A stretch of DNA of 64,000 nt from Shimia sp040370365 (GCF_040370365.1 NZ_BAABWQ010000002.1:248001-312000), one strand, 5' to 3'. Positions 17,782 through 26,279 are shown, counted from the stretch's first letter. The notes: generated by a model not told the origin, from the letters alone. Numbers and translations: made by a program.

Positions 17782-17942
17782 AAGCCCGACGCAATCAACC
17801 AACCAGGCCTCAGCTGATCAGGTGGTCTTGCTACGTGGGGGCGACCCACGCGCAAAGACTTGGTTCTCCGTTAAGAGATGGGGTGAAATAGGGGGGATTG
17901 AGGGGGGGGGGGGTGTCAAGCCGCCCGAAAACAAGAACTTTG
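17782..17942. repeat. direct repeat copy B: duplicated rpsM promoter-leader upstream of the Rhs-tip gene
   Basis: Second copy of the repeat at 16273-16435, same orientation. It lies upstream of the Rhs-tip gene (start 17690) on that gene's strand, so the module carries a copy of the ribosomal promoter and leader as its own upstream region. The two copies bracket the toxin and the candidate immunity gene exactly. Confidence 0.9.
17885..17919 (-). promoter_or_regulatory. altered promoter copy with a 12-G tract in the spacer
   Basis: TTGACA (17914-17919 on the minus strand) is identical to copy A, but the TATTTC that corresponds to the -10 (17885-17890) is 23 bp away rather than 17. The spacer contains a run of 12 identical bases (G on the plus strand, 17902-17913). 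At this spacing the promoter should be weak or off. Loss of about six bases would restore it. Confidence 0.55.
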
Positions 17943-17950
17943 AGATGACA

Positions 17951-18427
17951 CTAGTCCGTGACGACAATTCTATGAATTTTGCTTTCCTTAAACTCAATTA
18001 GTACATTTGCAGTGTCTCTCAATCGATATTTCAACGCGGCCCCCAAGAAACCGGCCGGACTGTCGGCTATCTCCTTCCGACGGAAGACCGGCGTCCCCAT
18101 GATGGCTTCCACTTCAGCGCGCCCCATTTCGCGTTTCAACGCATAGGGCAATGAGCCCGGGAATGGCCGGAAAGCCTTCTCCAACGAAGCATCCTCTGCC
18201 GCGTCTGCTGAGACGAAAACAAAAATCGTTATAAGTTTAAAACTCTTCTGGGGACTGACCTCAAATTCGAACGAAACGCCGTTTTCATAGTCGTTCCCCC
18301 AAAACTCCCAAGGTTCCTCCTGCTCAAGCTCTAGCTGCTCGAGCACCACTAAGAGAGATGTATCTGCACTAGTTCTGTTGATCAAAAGGTGCGGGTTTGT
18401 GCAGAGGCGATCCAGTATCGTCAACAA
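17951..18427 (-). CDS. hypothetical protein, immunity-like
   Basis: 158 residues. The C-terminal half reads LPYALKREMGRAEVEAIMGT P, a pattern (short helix, G-x-P) I associate with small immunity-type proteins next to polymorphic toxins. The N-terminal half is acidic (LEQLELEQEEPWEFWG). I cannot name a family. It starts with TTG at 18427, supported by GGAG 4 bp upstream. It lies just upstream of repeat copy B, so it could be the orphan immunity gene of an earlier toxin whose gene was lost. That is inference from position. Confidence 0.55.
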   Translation of the reverse strand: MLTILDRLCTNPHLLINRTSADTSLLVVLEQLELEQEEPWEFWGNDYENGVSFEFEVSPQKSFKLITIFVFVSADAAEDASLEKAFRPFPGSLPYALKREMGRAEVEAIMGTPVFRRKEIADSPAGFLGAALKYRLRDTANVLIEFKESKIHRIVVTD

Positions 18428-18557
18428 GGCACTCCATATTTTGCGGTTACATTTTTTACATGGGCTTGAAGGTCTTGCTGTGGTACGACAGCCTGCCCCC
18501 TGAAATCCAAAGTTTTGCGGTGAGGTTTTTCACAGGTGTCAGCAGAATATTAGGCCC

Positions 18558-18920
18558 TTAAACATCATTGCGAGGAAACCGCGCGACCCGATGCCGGAGC
18601 TCAGCCGGCCTAAAGGGCCACTCTTGCCTCAAATCTTTCAGCGTGGCGAACATAACCTCACAAGCTGCTACACTATCGTCGCGCTCAAAGAGCCCAATCA
18701 TTGCATGCACATCCATGACCTCAAATACCCGCTCAGTTTCCCCGATCTCTATAACCTGTTCCGGCTCCTGAATTGCCTGTGCAACGCGGTCCCGATTTGC
18801 GTACCATCCGGCACCGAACACAAGGCGCTGGAACCCGAATCCGACAACTTCCTCGGTTAACGCGTTGACACTTGAGAATACGGCTTGCAGGCCATCCAAG
18901 TCGTAGGACTTTGCCTTCAT
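18558..18920 (-). CDS. hypothetical protein
   Basis: 120 residues, no family recognised. It has no signal peptide or clear membrane segment, and mixed alpha/beta composition (EVVGFGFQRLVFGAG; VIEIGETERVFEVMDVHAMI). Its ATG overlaps the stop of the DUF4926 gene by 4 bp (ATGA at 18917-18920), so the two form an operon. Such paired small genes are common in polymorphic toxin immunity loci. Confidence 0.6.
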   Translation of the reverse strand: MKAKSYDLDGLQAVFSSVNALTEEVVGFGFQRLVFGAGWYANRDRVAQAIQEPEQVIEIGETERVFEVMDVHAMIGLFERDDSVAACEVMFATLKDLRQEWPFRPAELRHRVARFPRNDV

Positions 18921-19138
18921 TGGACGTCTCGGAGTTTCAGATCAAGAATCGCAACCGTGACGCCGTTTTCGTCTATAAACTCTGCAACGCATACGCCATG
19001 CGACCTAGGAGGGATGTCGATAACCGTCCCAATCGAACCGGCAGGCAGCCCTTCAGCGCTGATCCGCAATTCAACTTCTTCATATAATTTGAAATCGGTG
19101 CGACCGCTCGTTCCAAACCTATCCTTGTGATGCGTCAT
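18917..19138 (-). CDS. DUF4926 domain protein
   Basis: About 73 residues with the small beta-barrel pattern of DUF4926: KLYEEVELRISAEGLPAGSI, then GTVIDIPP, CVAEFIDENGVTVAILDLK. These proteins are usually found in toxin/immunity neighbourhoods; their biochemical role is unknown. The start at 19138 is used because the longer frame to 19159 runs into the adk terminator region. It is coupled to the next gene by an ATGA overlap and is the first cargo gene after adk. Confidence 0.65.
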   Translation of the reverse strand: MTHHKDRFGTSGRTDFKLYEEVELRISAEGLPAGSIGTVIDIPPRSHGVCVAEFIDENGVTVAILDLKLRDVQ

Positions 19139-19160
19139 GGTTCTCAAGCCTGCTCCCAAA

Positions 19161-19189
19161 CAAAAACGGAGCGCTCGAAAGCACTCCGT
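19161..19189 (-). terminator. rho-independent terminator after adk
   Basis: On the minus strand ACGGAGTGC / GCGCTCCGT (one G-U pair) forms a stem with a 6-nt loop, followed by TTTTTGTTTG, 28 bp after the adk stop. It separates adk from the toxin module. Confidence 0.88.
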
Positions 19190-19217
19190 TCAATACATCC
19201 AGAAGGTGCGTGTCAGG

Positions 19218-19793
19218 TCAACCCAACACGCCCGCAATCGAGGCTTCGACTTCATCCATCGAGGCCAGACCATCTACGGCGGTCAAATTGCCTTTGGCGT
19301 GGTAGTATCCAATCAGCGGCGAGGTCTGCTTGTAATACGCCATCAGACGCACTTTCAGGCTTTCCGCGTTGTCGTCAGCACGGGCTTCGCCACCGGCGGC
19401 CACCGCCTCTTTGGCGCGGTTGACGATGCGGTCCACAAGCACCTCATCGTTCACCTGCATTTCAATCACTGCGTCCAGCGTCTCGCCACAATCCGACAGC
19501 AACTCTGCCAAAGCATCCGCTTGGGCCAGCGTGCGCGGGAAGCCGTCAAAAATGAAGCCGCCCTTCTTATCACCCTCAAGCTGTTCACGGATCAACCCAA
19601 TCACAATCTCGTCGGTGACAAGTTCACCGCGGTCCATCACGTCCGCAACAATCTTGCCCATTTCCGTGCCGGAGGTTTTTGCGGCCCGCAGCATGTCCCC
19701 GGTGGAAAGCTGGATCATGTCACGTTTTTCGACCAGACGACCCGCCTGTGTGCCTTTACCGGCCCCTGGTGGGCCAAGCAGAATAATGTTCAT
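19218..19793 (-). CDS. adk: adenylate kinase
   Basis: 191 residues, the short form without the zinc/LID insertion. P-loop GPPGAGKGTQA (residues 7-17), then LSTGDMLRAAKTSGTEMG for AMP binding, GFIFDGFPRTLAQADAL, and a short LID region. It catalyses ATP + AMP = 2 ADP. Its ATG overlaps the secY stop by 4 bp, and it ends the rplO-secY-adk block. Confidence 0.95.
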   Translation of the reverse strand: MNIILLGPPGAGKGTQAGRLVEKRDMIQLSTGDMLRAAKTSGTEMGKIVADVMDRGELVTDEIVIGLIREQLEGDKKGGFIFDGFPRTLAQADALAELLSDCGETLDAVIEMQVNDEVLVDRIVNRAKEAVAAGGEARADDNAESLKVRLMAYYKQTSPLIGYYHAKGNLTAVDGLASMDEVEASIAGVLG

Positions 19794-21154
19794 CGACGAG
19801 AGGCTCCCTTGCGTGCGCCGCGCTTTTTACCTTTGCCGCGCAGCTGCGACTTTTCAATCAGCCCTTCGTATTGATGGGCCAGCAGGTGGTTCTGCACCTG
19901 TTGGATGGTGTCCATGGTCACAGAGACCACAATCAGAACCGATGTGCCGCCAAAATAGAAGGGGATTGCAAACTGGCCACGCAGAATCTCAGGAAGGAGA
20001 CAAACTGCCGCAAGGTAGGCGGAGCCCAACACCAGAATGCGGTTCACCACATACTCCAAATACTCGCCGGTACGCTTGCCGGGGCGAATGCCGGGCACAA
20101 AGCCGTTCTGGTTCTTCAGATTGTCAGCGACCTCGTCAGGCTTGAAGCTGACGTTGAAGGTGTAGAAATAGGCAAAGAACACGATCATCGCGACAAAGAA
20201 CAACAGGTACAACGGCTGGCCGGGACCAAAGTAGGCCAACAAGGTCGACATGACCGGACCCGTCTGGCTACCGGAGAAGGTCGAAATCGTGGTTGGAAGC
20301 AGCAGCAGCGAGCTGGCAAAGATCGCAGGGATCACGCCGGCTGGGTTCACTTTCACAGGCAGGTGAGAGGAGCCACCGTCATAAACCTTCATGCCTACTT
20401 GGCGACGCGGATACTGAATGTGGATCTTGCGCAGCGCGCGCTCCATGAAGACCACAAAGGCGATGGTCGCAATCACCATGACAATCACACCGACAATCAC
20501 CGCTTCGCTGATCGCACCGGTGCGGCCAGAGACGAAGAACTGTGCCAAGGCGGCCGGAAGTTCCGCCACGATGCCCACAAAGATGATCAAAGAGATGCCG
20601 TTGCCGATGCCACGTGCGGTAATCTGCTCACCAATCCACATCAGGAACATGGTGCCGCCGACCAGTGTCACAAGACAGCTGAAACGGAAGAACATGCCCG
20701 GGTCGGTGACCAACTCGCCAGCCTCAAGACTGACCGCCAGACCGTAGGCCTGCAACGTTGCCAATGCCACCGTGCCGTAGCGGGTGTATTGGTTCATCTT
20801 CTTACGGCCCTGTTCGCCTTCTTTCTTGAGTTGCTCAAGATAAGGCACCATGGATCCCAGAAGCTGGATAATAATGCTGGCAGAGATGTAGGGCATAATG
20901 CCCAAAGCAAAGATCCCCATCCGCCCCAGCGCGCCGCCGGTGAACATGGACAGGATGCCGCCAATGCCAGCGCCCGCTTCTTCCATGAACTCACGGAGTG
21001 CGATGCCGTCAATGCCGGGAACCGGAATCCATGTGCCAAGACGATAGACAATCAACAGTGCCAGTGTGAACAGGATGCGATTGCGCAGATCGGTGGCTTT
21101 TCCAAGCGCGGCCCAGCTGGTGTTGGCCGCCATTTGCTCTGCTGCAGATACCAT
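19790..21154 (-). CDS. secY: preprotein translocase subunit SecY
   Basis: 454 residues with ten membrane helices. Typical segments include RLGTWIPVPGIDGIALREFM, GALGRMGIFALGIMPYISAS and GIGNGISLIIFVGIVAELP (the plug and lateral-gate region). The cytoplasmic C-terminal loop with FKPDEVADNLKNQNGFVPGI is also present. It forms the channel of the Sec translocon. It lies 108 bp after rplO and overlaps adk by 4 bp. Confidence 0.97.
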   Translation of the reverse strand: MVSAAEQMAANTSWAALGKATDLRNRILFTLALLIVYRLGTWIPVPGIDGIALREFMEEAGAGIGGILSMFTGGALGRMGIFALGIMPYISASIIIQLLGSMVPYLEQLKKEGEQGRKKMNQYTRYGTVALATLQAYGLAVSLEAGELVTDPGMFFRFSCLVTLVGGTMFLMWIGEQITARGIGNGISLIIFVGIVAELPAALAQFFVSGRTGAISEAVIVGVIVMVIATIAFVVFMERALRKIHIQYPRRQVGMKVYDGGSSHLPVKVNPAGVIPAIFASSLLLLPTTISTFSGSQTGPVMSTLLAYFGPGQPLYLLFFVAMIVFFAYFYTFNVSFKPDEVADNLKNQNGFVPGIRPGKRTGEYLEYVVNRILVLGSAYLAAVCLLPEILRGQFAIPFYFGGTSVLIVVSVTMDTIQQVQNHLLAHQYEGLIEKSQLRGKGKKRGARKGASRR

Positions 21155-21262
21155 TTAGGATCTCTCTTAAACTGAAAACGCCGCCAGAACCGTTTTCCGG
21201 TTTGGCGGCGTTAGGAAAACTTGCAAGGATATGTAAGCGGACACTGGCCCGCTCACAACCTC

Positions 21263-21736
21263 TTATTCAGCCGCTGGCGCGGTTTTGACCGTCAGAGAGC
21301 CGCCCGCTTTTTCGACAGCTTCCACTGCCGCTTTAGAAGCACCGGTCACTTCGATGGTCAACTTGGCGGAGACTTCGCCTTTCGCCAGAACGCGGATGCC
21401 GTCTTTTTTGCGACGTACCAGACCGGACGCGATCAACGCGTCTTCGGTGATCGCAGCAGAGGCGTCCAGTTTTTTCTCATCAACGAATTTCTGGATCAGA
21501 CCGAGGTTGATCACAGCAAATGCCTTGCGGTTTGGCTTGTTGAAGCCACGCTTAGGCAGACGCTGGTACAATGGCATCTGGCCGCCCTCATAGCCGTTGA
21601 TGGCTACACCGGAACGAGATTTCTGACCTTTGATACCACGGCCACCCATTTTACCTTTACCGGAGCCTGGGCCACGGCCAACGCGCATGCGTTTCTTGGT
21701 TGCACCTTCGTTATCGTGCAGTTCGTGCAGTTTCAT
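21263..21736 (-). CDS. rplO: 50S ribosomal protein L15
   Basis: 157 residues: MKLHELHDNEGATKKRMRVG, GRGPGSGKGKMGGRGIKGQ, and a C-terminal LTIEVTGASKAAVEAVEKAG segment. The start at 21736 has AAGGAGAAGCGAT just upstream; the ORF back to 21787 is leader. Normally it follows rpmD, but here 12.9 kb of other genes lie between, and rplO begins its own block with secY and adk. Confidence 0.96.
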   Translation of the reverse strand: MKLHELHDNEGATKKRMRVGRGPGSGKGKMGGRGIKGQKSRSGVAINGYEGGQMPLYQRLPKRGFNKPNRKAFAVINLGLIQKFVDEKKLDASAAITEDALIASGLVRRKKDGIRVLAKGEVSAKLTIEVTGASKAAVEAVEKAGGSLTVKTAPAAE

Positions 21737-21833
21737 ATCGCTTCTCCTTGCCGGAACTGACCCACGAAGCGTCTTCGGGTCAAACACGGCTTTTCTTGGT
21801 TTTGATTCTTATGACGCAAAACGCCACCGGGGG

Positions 21834-21862
21834 CGTATAGACGCTTGGAGGATCCTTTGCAA
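21834..21862 (-). promoter_or_regulatory. promoter for rplO-secY-adk
   Basis: On the minus strand TTGCAA (21857-21862), 17-bp spacer, TATACG (21834-21839), giving a leader of ~90 nt before rplO. It is needed because rpmD is followed by a terminator far upstream. Confidence 0.65.
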
Positions 21863-22027
21863 TGTGGAAGATGGATGTCGCCCGCTTGCGTAGACGAATG
21901 AAAAAACACTTGGCTTTGACGATCACCGCGCGGACAAAGCCGCCGCGTGTTTGATGAGTACAAGCGACGGCTTTGAGAAAGATCTGGCTTAGGCGAACGC
22001 CACGCTTGGCGGCACAGGCATAATTGT

Positions 22028-22876
22028 CTATCCGCCTATGACCCGGGTCATCCCTGAGACGCGAATGCCATCACCTGGCTCAGCGCTGATACTTGCTTTC
22101 AGCAATGATCTTGCGCCCATATCCTCGCCTTGGACGATGTTGATCTCGCCGTCATGAGGCCATCTGATGTCGCGAAGGTAACCACCCAGTGCCGCCGCGG
22201 CAGCCCCTGTCGCTGGATCTTCGGCCACACCACCGATCGCAAAGGCATTGCGGCTGTGGAAACGGCGTGGCGTTTCCGCCCACAAAAGGCTGATCGTGGT
22301 CAGATCATACTGCCGCATAAGCCGCGCACCTTCATCCAAATCGTAGGACATTTTGGAAAGTGTGAGCCTGTCACCTAGCGCCAGAATGAGATGATTGTTC
22401 CCAGCATTGGCAAGCGAAGGCGGCAGAGCAGGGTCAAGGTCAGCGACCGTGAGATCAAATAGTTCAAGCGCGGCCGTCAACAGACTCGGGTCCGCGCCCG
22501 CGCTGTGTGCCGGTGGAGACATCAAAGTCGCGCTGCCATCCTCATTGATTTCAACGCTGATGCGTCCTGAGTTGAGGTCGAGTTGAAAAAGCCCTTGGCT
22601 TTCACGCTCAGCCAACACGCTGCCCAGAGCAATGGTGGCGTGTCCACAGAAAGCCACCTCTTCCTTCGGTGAGAAAAACCGCACCCGCCACCCATCGTCC
22701 TGGGGCGCGGCAAAAACGGTTTCGGAATATCCGACGTCTGTTGCAATGCGTTGCATCTCAGCATCGGAGGGAAGCGCGTCGTCGACGACGACACCGGCGG
22801 GATTGCCGCCTTCACCGCCATCCGAAAAGGCCGCGAGGCGGAGAACGGGCCGGTTGGTTTCGTGTTTCATTGTCAT
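22028..22876 (-). CDS. PhzF family isomerase/epimerase-like protein
   Basis: About 282 residues with the two-lobed PhzF fold signatures: FSDGGEGGNPAGVVVDDAL near the N-terminus, SETVFAAP with the conserved catalytic Glu, FFSPKEEVAFCGHATIALGS, and a C-terminal DPATGAAAAALGGYL. PhzF proteins include trans-2,3-dihydro-3-hydroxyanthranilate isomerase; most have unknown substrates. The ATG at 22876 is preceded by AAAGGACC, and an in-frame ATG at 22870 is possible. It follows the alpha/beta hydrolase gene and looks like the last gene of a three-gene operon facing the LysR gene. Confidence 0.88.
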   Translation of the reverse strand: MTMKHETNRPVLRLAAFSDGGEGGNPAGVVVDDALPSDAEMQRIATDVGYSETVFAAPQDDGWRVRFFSPKEEVAFCGHATIALGSVLAERESQGLFQLDLNSGRISVEINEDGSATLMSPPAHSAGADPSLLTAALELFDLTVADLDPALPPSLANAGNNHLILALGDRLTLSKMSYDLDEGARLMRQYDLTTISLLWAETPRRFHSRNAFAIGGVAEDPATGAAAAALGGYLRDIRWPHDGEINIVQGEDMGARSLLKASISAEPGDGIRVSGMTRVIGG

Positions 22877-22986
22877 GGTCCTTTTTCTGTCGTCGCAAGT
22901 CTGGCACGAAAGCACCTTGAGGTGTGAAGCCTGCATAGTGTGCGTCCATTGGCCCCCGTGGAGATGGCCACAGGGGCTGCTTGCGG

Positions 22987-23949
22987 TCATTTGGTTGTAC
23001 GAGCCAAGAAATCTTGCATTTCTGCTGCAATCTCATCGCCATATTCCTCGAGCGCAAAATGCCCTGTATCAAGCAGATGGAACTCGACGTCATTCAGATC
23101 GTCTTTGTAGGGGTGGGCTCCGTCAGCTGGGAAGATGTGATCGTTCTTACCCCAAACAATCAACGCCGGCGGCTGATGTTCCCGGAACAGGGCCTGCCAT
23201 TTCGGATATTCAGCAACATTGGTGCCGTAGTCCAGAAACATCTCAAGTTGCACTTCCTGATTGCCCGGACGGTCGAGAAGATACTGCACGTGCCAGAAAT
23301 TGTCCGGGCTCACCGTTGAGACGTCACCAACTCCGTGGGTGAATTGCCATTTGGTGGCGTCAAGCGTCAGGAAGCCACGTAGCGCATCACCGTTCTCAGA
23401 GCTGGGGTCGGCCCAATAAGCTTTGATCGGGTCCCAAAATTCGCGCAGCCCCTCTTCATAAGCATTGCCGTTCTGGATGACAAAGCCGGTAACGCGTTCA
23501 GGATGCTCCGCGAACATGCGAAATCCGATGGGAGCGCCATAATCCATCAAATAGACAGAATAGGTATCCACGCCTTTTTTGTCGATCAACCGTGTTACCG
23601 TTTCTGCAGCATTGGCGAAGCTGTAGTCATACGTTTCGGCAGGCGGCATGCTCGATGCGCCGAAACCAAGATAGTCCGGCGCTATCACGTGGTAGTCCTC
23701 AGCCAAAACGGGGATCAACTCGCGAAACATGTGCGAGGACGTGGGAAAGCCATGTAAAAGCAAGACCGTCGGGTTTGATGGATCACCAGCCTCGCGATAG
23801 GCAATGGTCTGTCCGTCGATCTCCATCGATTTCATGTCGACCACAAAGGGACTCTGGCCCGCGAAGGCCGTGCTCGGCAGCGTCACCGGCAAGAGCGAGG
23901 TGCTGGCAAGCACTGCAGCGAGGATGGATGCGTGTATACGTGTCTTCAT
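22987..23949 (-). CDS. exported alpha/beta hydrolase (haloalkane dehalogenase/epoxide hydrolase-like)
   Basis: About 320 residues with an N-terminal signal peptide (MKTRIHASILAAVLAST... ending AFAG). The alpha/beta hydrolase core shows VLLLHGFPTSSHMF (oxyanion region), YLMDYGAPIGF with an aspartate at the nucleophile elbow rather than a serine, a IVWGKNDHIFP acid loop, and LLDTGHFALEE with the catalytic His. An Asp nucleophile points to the dehalogenase/epoxide-hydrolase branch. The start at 23949 has AAAGGAAGAGACC upstream. It probably acts in the periplasm on a small toxic compound; the substrate is unknown. Confidence 0.87.
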   Translation of the reverse strand: MKTRIHASILAAVLASTSLLPVTLPSTAFAGQSPFVVDMKSMEIDGQTIAYREAGDPSNPTVLLLHGFPTSSHMFRELIPVLAEDYHVIAPDYLGFGASSMPPAETYDYSFANAAETVTRLIDKKGVDTYSVYLMDYGAPIGFRMFAEHPERVTGFVIQNGNAYEEGLREFWDPIKAYWADPSSENGDALRGFLTLDATKWQFTHGVGDVSTVSPDNFWHVQYLLDRPGNQEVQLEMFLDYGTNVAEYPKWQALFREHQPPALIVWGKNDHIFPADGAHPYKDDLNDVEFHLLDTGHFALEEYGDEIAAEMQDFLARTTK

Positions 23950-23962
23950 TGGTCTCTTCCTT

Positions 23963-24604
23963 TCAGATTTGGGTTGGGGAGCCCGAGGCGCTGGACGCAC
24001 TCAGGGCTTGGTTTTCGGCCTTGAGGGCCGCGTTCTCACGGCGCAATGCCGCGATCTCTTGATGCGCCTCATCAACAGTGAAGCGACGCGGAATGTGGCT
24101 TGGACAATTCCAATCAAATGCTTCGACCATGATCAGGACCGCGCGTTCGGGTCGCGCCGGGTAAGCTTGGTCATGCAACTGGCTGAGAATTTCGGGATTT
24201 TCGGCACCCTCAATCAGGCGCGCCCGGCCCCAGATTTTCAGACGGCGGCGGTTGGGATAGTCCATCAGGATCATTGAAAGACGATCGTTGCCGGACAAAT
24301 TGCCGGTACTGATGTATTGGCGGTTTCCGCGAAAATCAGCGAACGCCAGCTGCGTCGATGTCAGCACCTTGAGAAAGCCGGTCGGGCCGCCTCGGAACTG
24401 TACATAGGGCCACCCGGTCTGGGACACAGAAGCCTGATAAAACCCGTCACGTGCGCCAATGAAACGAACCTCTTCCGGTCCAAGCTCTTCTGCGCCCGCC
24501 GCGTCATCGCTGAGGAACTTTCCGTACCCTTCAGCAGATCCCATCCGCGATTGTTGGGCGCGCACTTCCGGCGTAAATGCGATAGTCGCAAAGGCTCGTG
24601 CCAT
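23963..24604 (-). CDS. pyridoxamine 5'-phosphate oxidase-like flavoprotein with C-terminal coiled coil
   Basis: 213 residues. The split-barrel flavin-binding fold is visible: EEVRFIGARDGFYQASVSQT, GWPYVQFRGGPTGFLKVL, ADFRGNRQYISTGNL, RLSMILMDYPNRRRLKIWGR. The last ~40 residues form a heptad-like coiled coil (HQEIAALRRENAALKAENQA), unusual for the family, perhaps for oligomerisation. It is the first gene of the operon running to PhzF and is divergent from the LysR regulator across 141 bp. Confidence 0.85.
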   Translation of the reverse strand: MARAFATIAFTPEVRAQQSRMGSAEGYGKFLSDDAAGAEELGPEEVRFIGARDGFYQASVSQTGWPYVQFRGGPTGFLKVLTSTQLAFADFRGNRQYISTGNLSGNDRLSMILMDYPNRRRLKIWGRARLIEGAENPEILSQLHDQAYPARPERAVLIMVEAFDWNCPSHIPRRFTVDEAHQEIAALRRENAALKAENQALSASSASGSPTQI

Positions 24605-24745
24605 AGCGTAGTCCTTTCGGGTTTCATTAGTTTATGTTCGTTGAGGTGCCCGTTCGGGCTCTTTGTGAGCCTGAATTTGTGTGCAATCGGCCAATTTGAC
24701 AAACGAGTATGTCTATCGCAGGGTTAGAAAAAGTTAGTCAAAAAT

Positions 24746-25651
24746 ATGAATCGCAAAACCTATCCTCTAAACGCACTTCGCGCGTTCGAAGCATCGGCAC
24801 GACATTTGAGTTTTGTTGCTGCCGCCGAAGAGTTGTCTGTGACGCCCGCGGCGATCAGCCATCAGGTCAAAAAGCTGGAAGACTATCTCGGTTGCCCGCT
24901 ATTTCGACGACGGACGCGCGGCCTCGTCCTTGTTGAGACCGGTCAGCTTTTGGCCAAGGAGCTACACTCCGTGTTTCTGACACTCGATCAGGCCATGGAA
25001 CACGTGATGGAAACGGACAAGGGTGGCTCTTTGGCGCTGACCGTTGCGCCAACTTTCGCTGCAATGTGGCTGATCCCGCGGCTGCAGAAGTTTTACGCAC
25101 AACACCCAGACATTGACGTACTTGTTTCGACCAGCTTGGGTCTTGTGGATTTTCAGCGTGACGACTTTGACGCCGCCATCAGGCTGGGACACGGGCAATG
25201 GCCAGGTCTTGAAGCCATCAAGCTGTTCGACGAGTCGGTGATACCGATGTGCAGTCCGCGTCTGCTTGAAGGACAAAACGCCATCAGAGAGCCCTCTGAT
25301 CTCAAGACCCAAGTTCTATTGCACAATCAGTCCATGGATTTTGACCCGAATGCGCCGACCTGGCAAACTTGGCTTGACGCAAGCGGCACACAGGATGTTG
25401 ATGCCACGCGCGGCATGCAATTCAGTCTGCCGGACCATGGGCTGCAAGCGGCGATCGACGGTGCCGGCGTCGTTCTGGGCTGGCGTTTTCTCTCGGCAAA
25501 AGATGTCCAAGCCGGCCGCGTGGTCGAGCTTTTCGACCTTGCCATTCCGCTGGGGTCAACATTCTACCTCGTCTATCCGGAGGCCCATTCGCGTCGACCA
25601 AATATTGTGGCCTTTCGTGAATGGGTTTTGGGAGAGCTCAGAGACCCCTAA
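24746..25651 (+). CDS. LysR-type transcriptional regulator (GcvA-like)
   Basis: 301 residues. The N-terminal winged HTH reads NALRAFEASARHLSFVAAAE, then ELSVTPAAISHQVKKLE, as in GcvA-type regulators. A linker helix and a periplasmic-binding-like effector domain with LTVAPTFAAMWLIPRL follow. It is divergent from the PNPOx-hydrolase-PhzF operon, so it most likely controls that operon from 24605-24745 in response to an unknown ligand. Confidence 0.92.
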   Translation: MNRKTYPLNALRAFEASARHLSFVAAAEELSVTPAAISHQVKKLEDYLGCPLFRRRTRGLVLVETGQLLAKELHSVFLTLDQAMEHVMETDKGGSLALTVAPTFAAMWLIPRLQKFYAQHPDIDVLVSTSLGLVDFQRDDFDAAIRLGHGQWPGLEAIKLFDESVIPMCSPRLLEGQNAIREPSDLKTQVLLHNQSMDFDPNAPTWQTWLDASGTQDVDATRGMQFSLPDHGLQAAIDGAGVVLGWRFLSAKDVQAGRVVELFDLAIPLGSTFYLVYPEAHSRRPNIVAFREWVLGELRDP

Positions 25652-26279
25652 AAGGCAAGCGAGGACAGTATCCCCCCCTTCCGGAGAGTGGCTGGCACGC
25701 AGCAGACAACGCAAAGTCGCGCCAACGCTTAGTGTGTTCATTGTGGGCCAATTGCCGCTCTGAAATTTCAGCTGTTAGCGTGCTCACAGCCCTTGAGGCA
25801 AGCTGCCGCATCTGTGTGTTTCGGCCCAATCCCGCCGTTCGCGGCATCCAACCACAAGGACTGTTCCGTGGACTTTAGCGACATTGGATTTACGACCTTC
25901 GCTGACGCGGCATGCGTTCGCCTGCGCGGCACTCCTAACGCTGCAGCGCAGTACATGTCGCCAAATCGGTCGTTGATGTGTGTCTATTTCGCCAGATCTA
26001 AGGCCGCGCTAAAGCGTATCATGCTACATTTTTCGAGGTGGGAAATTATGGGGTGAGCGGGCGAGAACGAAATTGGGATCGGGGTGCCATCAAATACAAT
26101 TCGACAGTAAATGTCCCCAAGCCCGCCCATCAAATGAAAGGGCAAAGAGGCCGAATTTTACGCCGCCCGCGACACCATAACGACATCGATACATTGGCCA
26201 TGCATTGCTCTGCCGATTACATGATGTTATTTTGTCAACGCAATACAAATTTTACGACCTATATTTTGGGCTTCGTTAT
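25652..26279. other. 628-bp stretch without a recognisable gene
   Basis: No frame in this stretch shows family-like sequence, and codon use looks random. The region is lower in GC near the AraC start. It presumably holds the lysR terminator and the promoter of the AraC-type gene. Short inverted words such as CTGAAATTTCAG (25761-25772) are present but no clear terminator was found. Confidence 0.4.

Noticed and set aside
16273..17942. The direct repeat as terminal repeats of an insertion sequence
   Set aside because: No inverted terminal repeats and no transposase are found between or beside the copies, and one copy is the rpsM leader itself.
19871..21175. 434-residue plus-strand ORF opposite secY
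   Set aside because: Rich in H, Q, D, N from antisense of membrane codons; a shadow of secY.
25652..26279. Small ORFs between the LysR and AraC genes
   Set aside because: None has a ribosome site, family text or coding-like composition.
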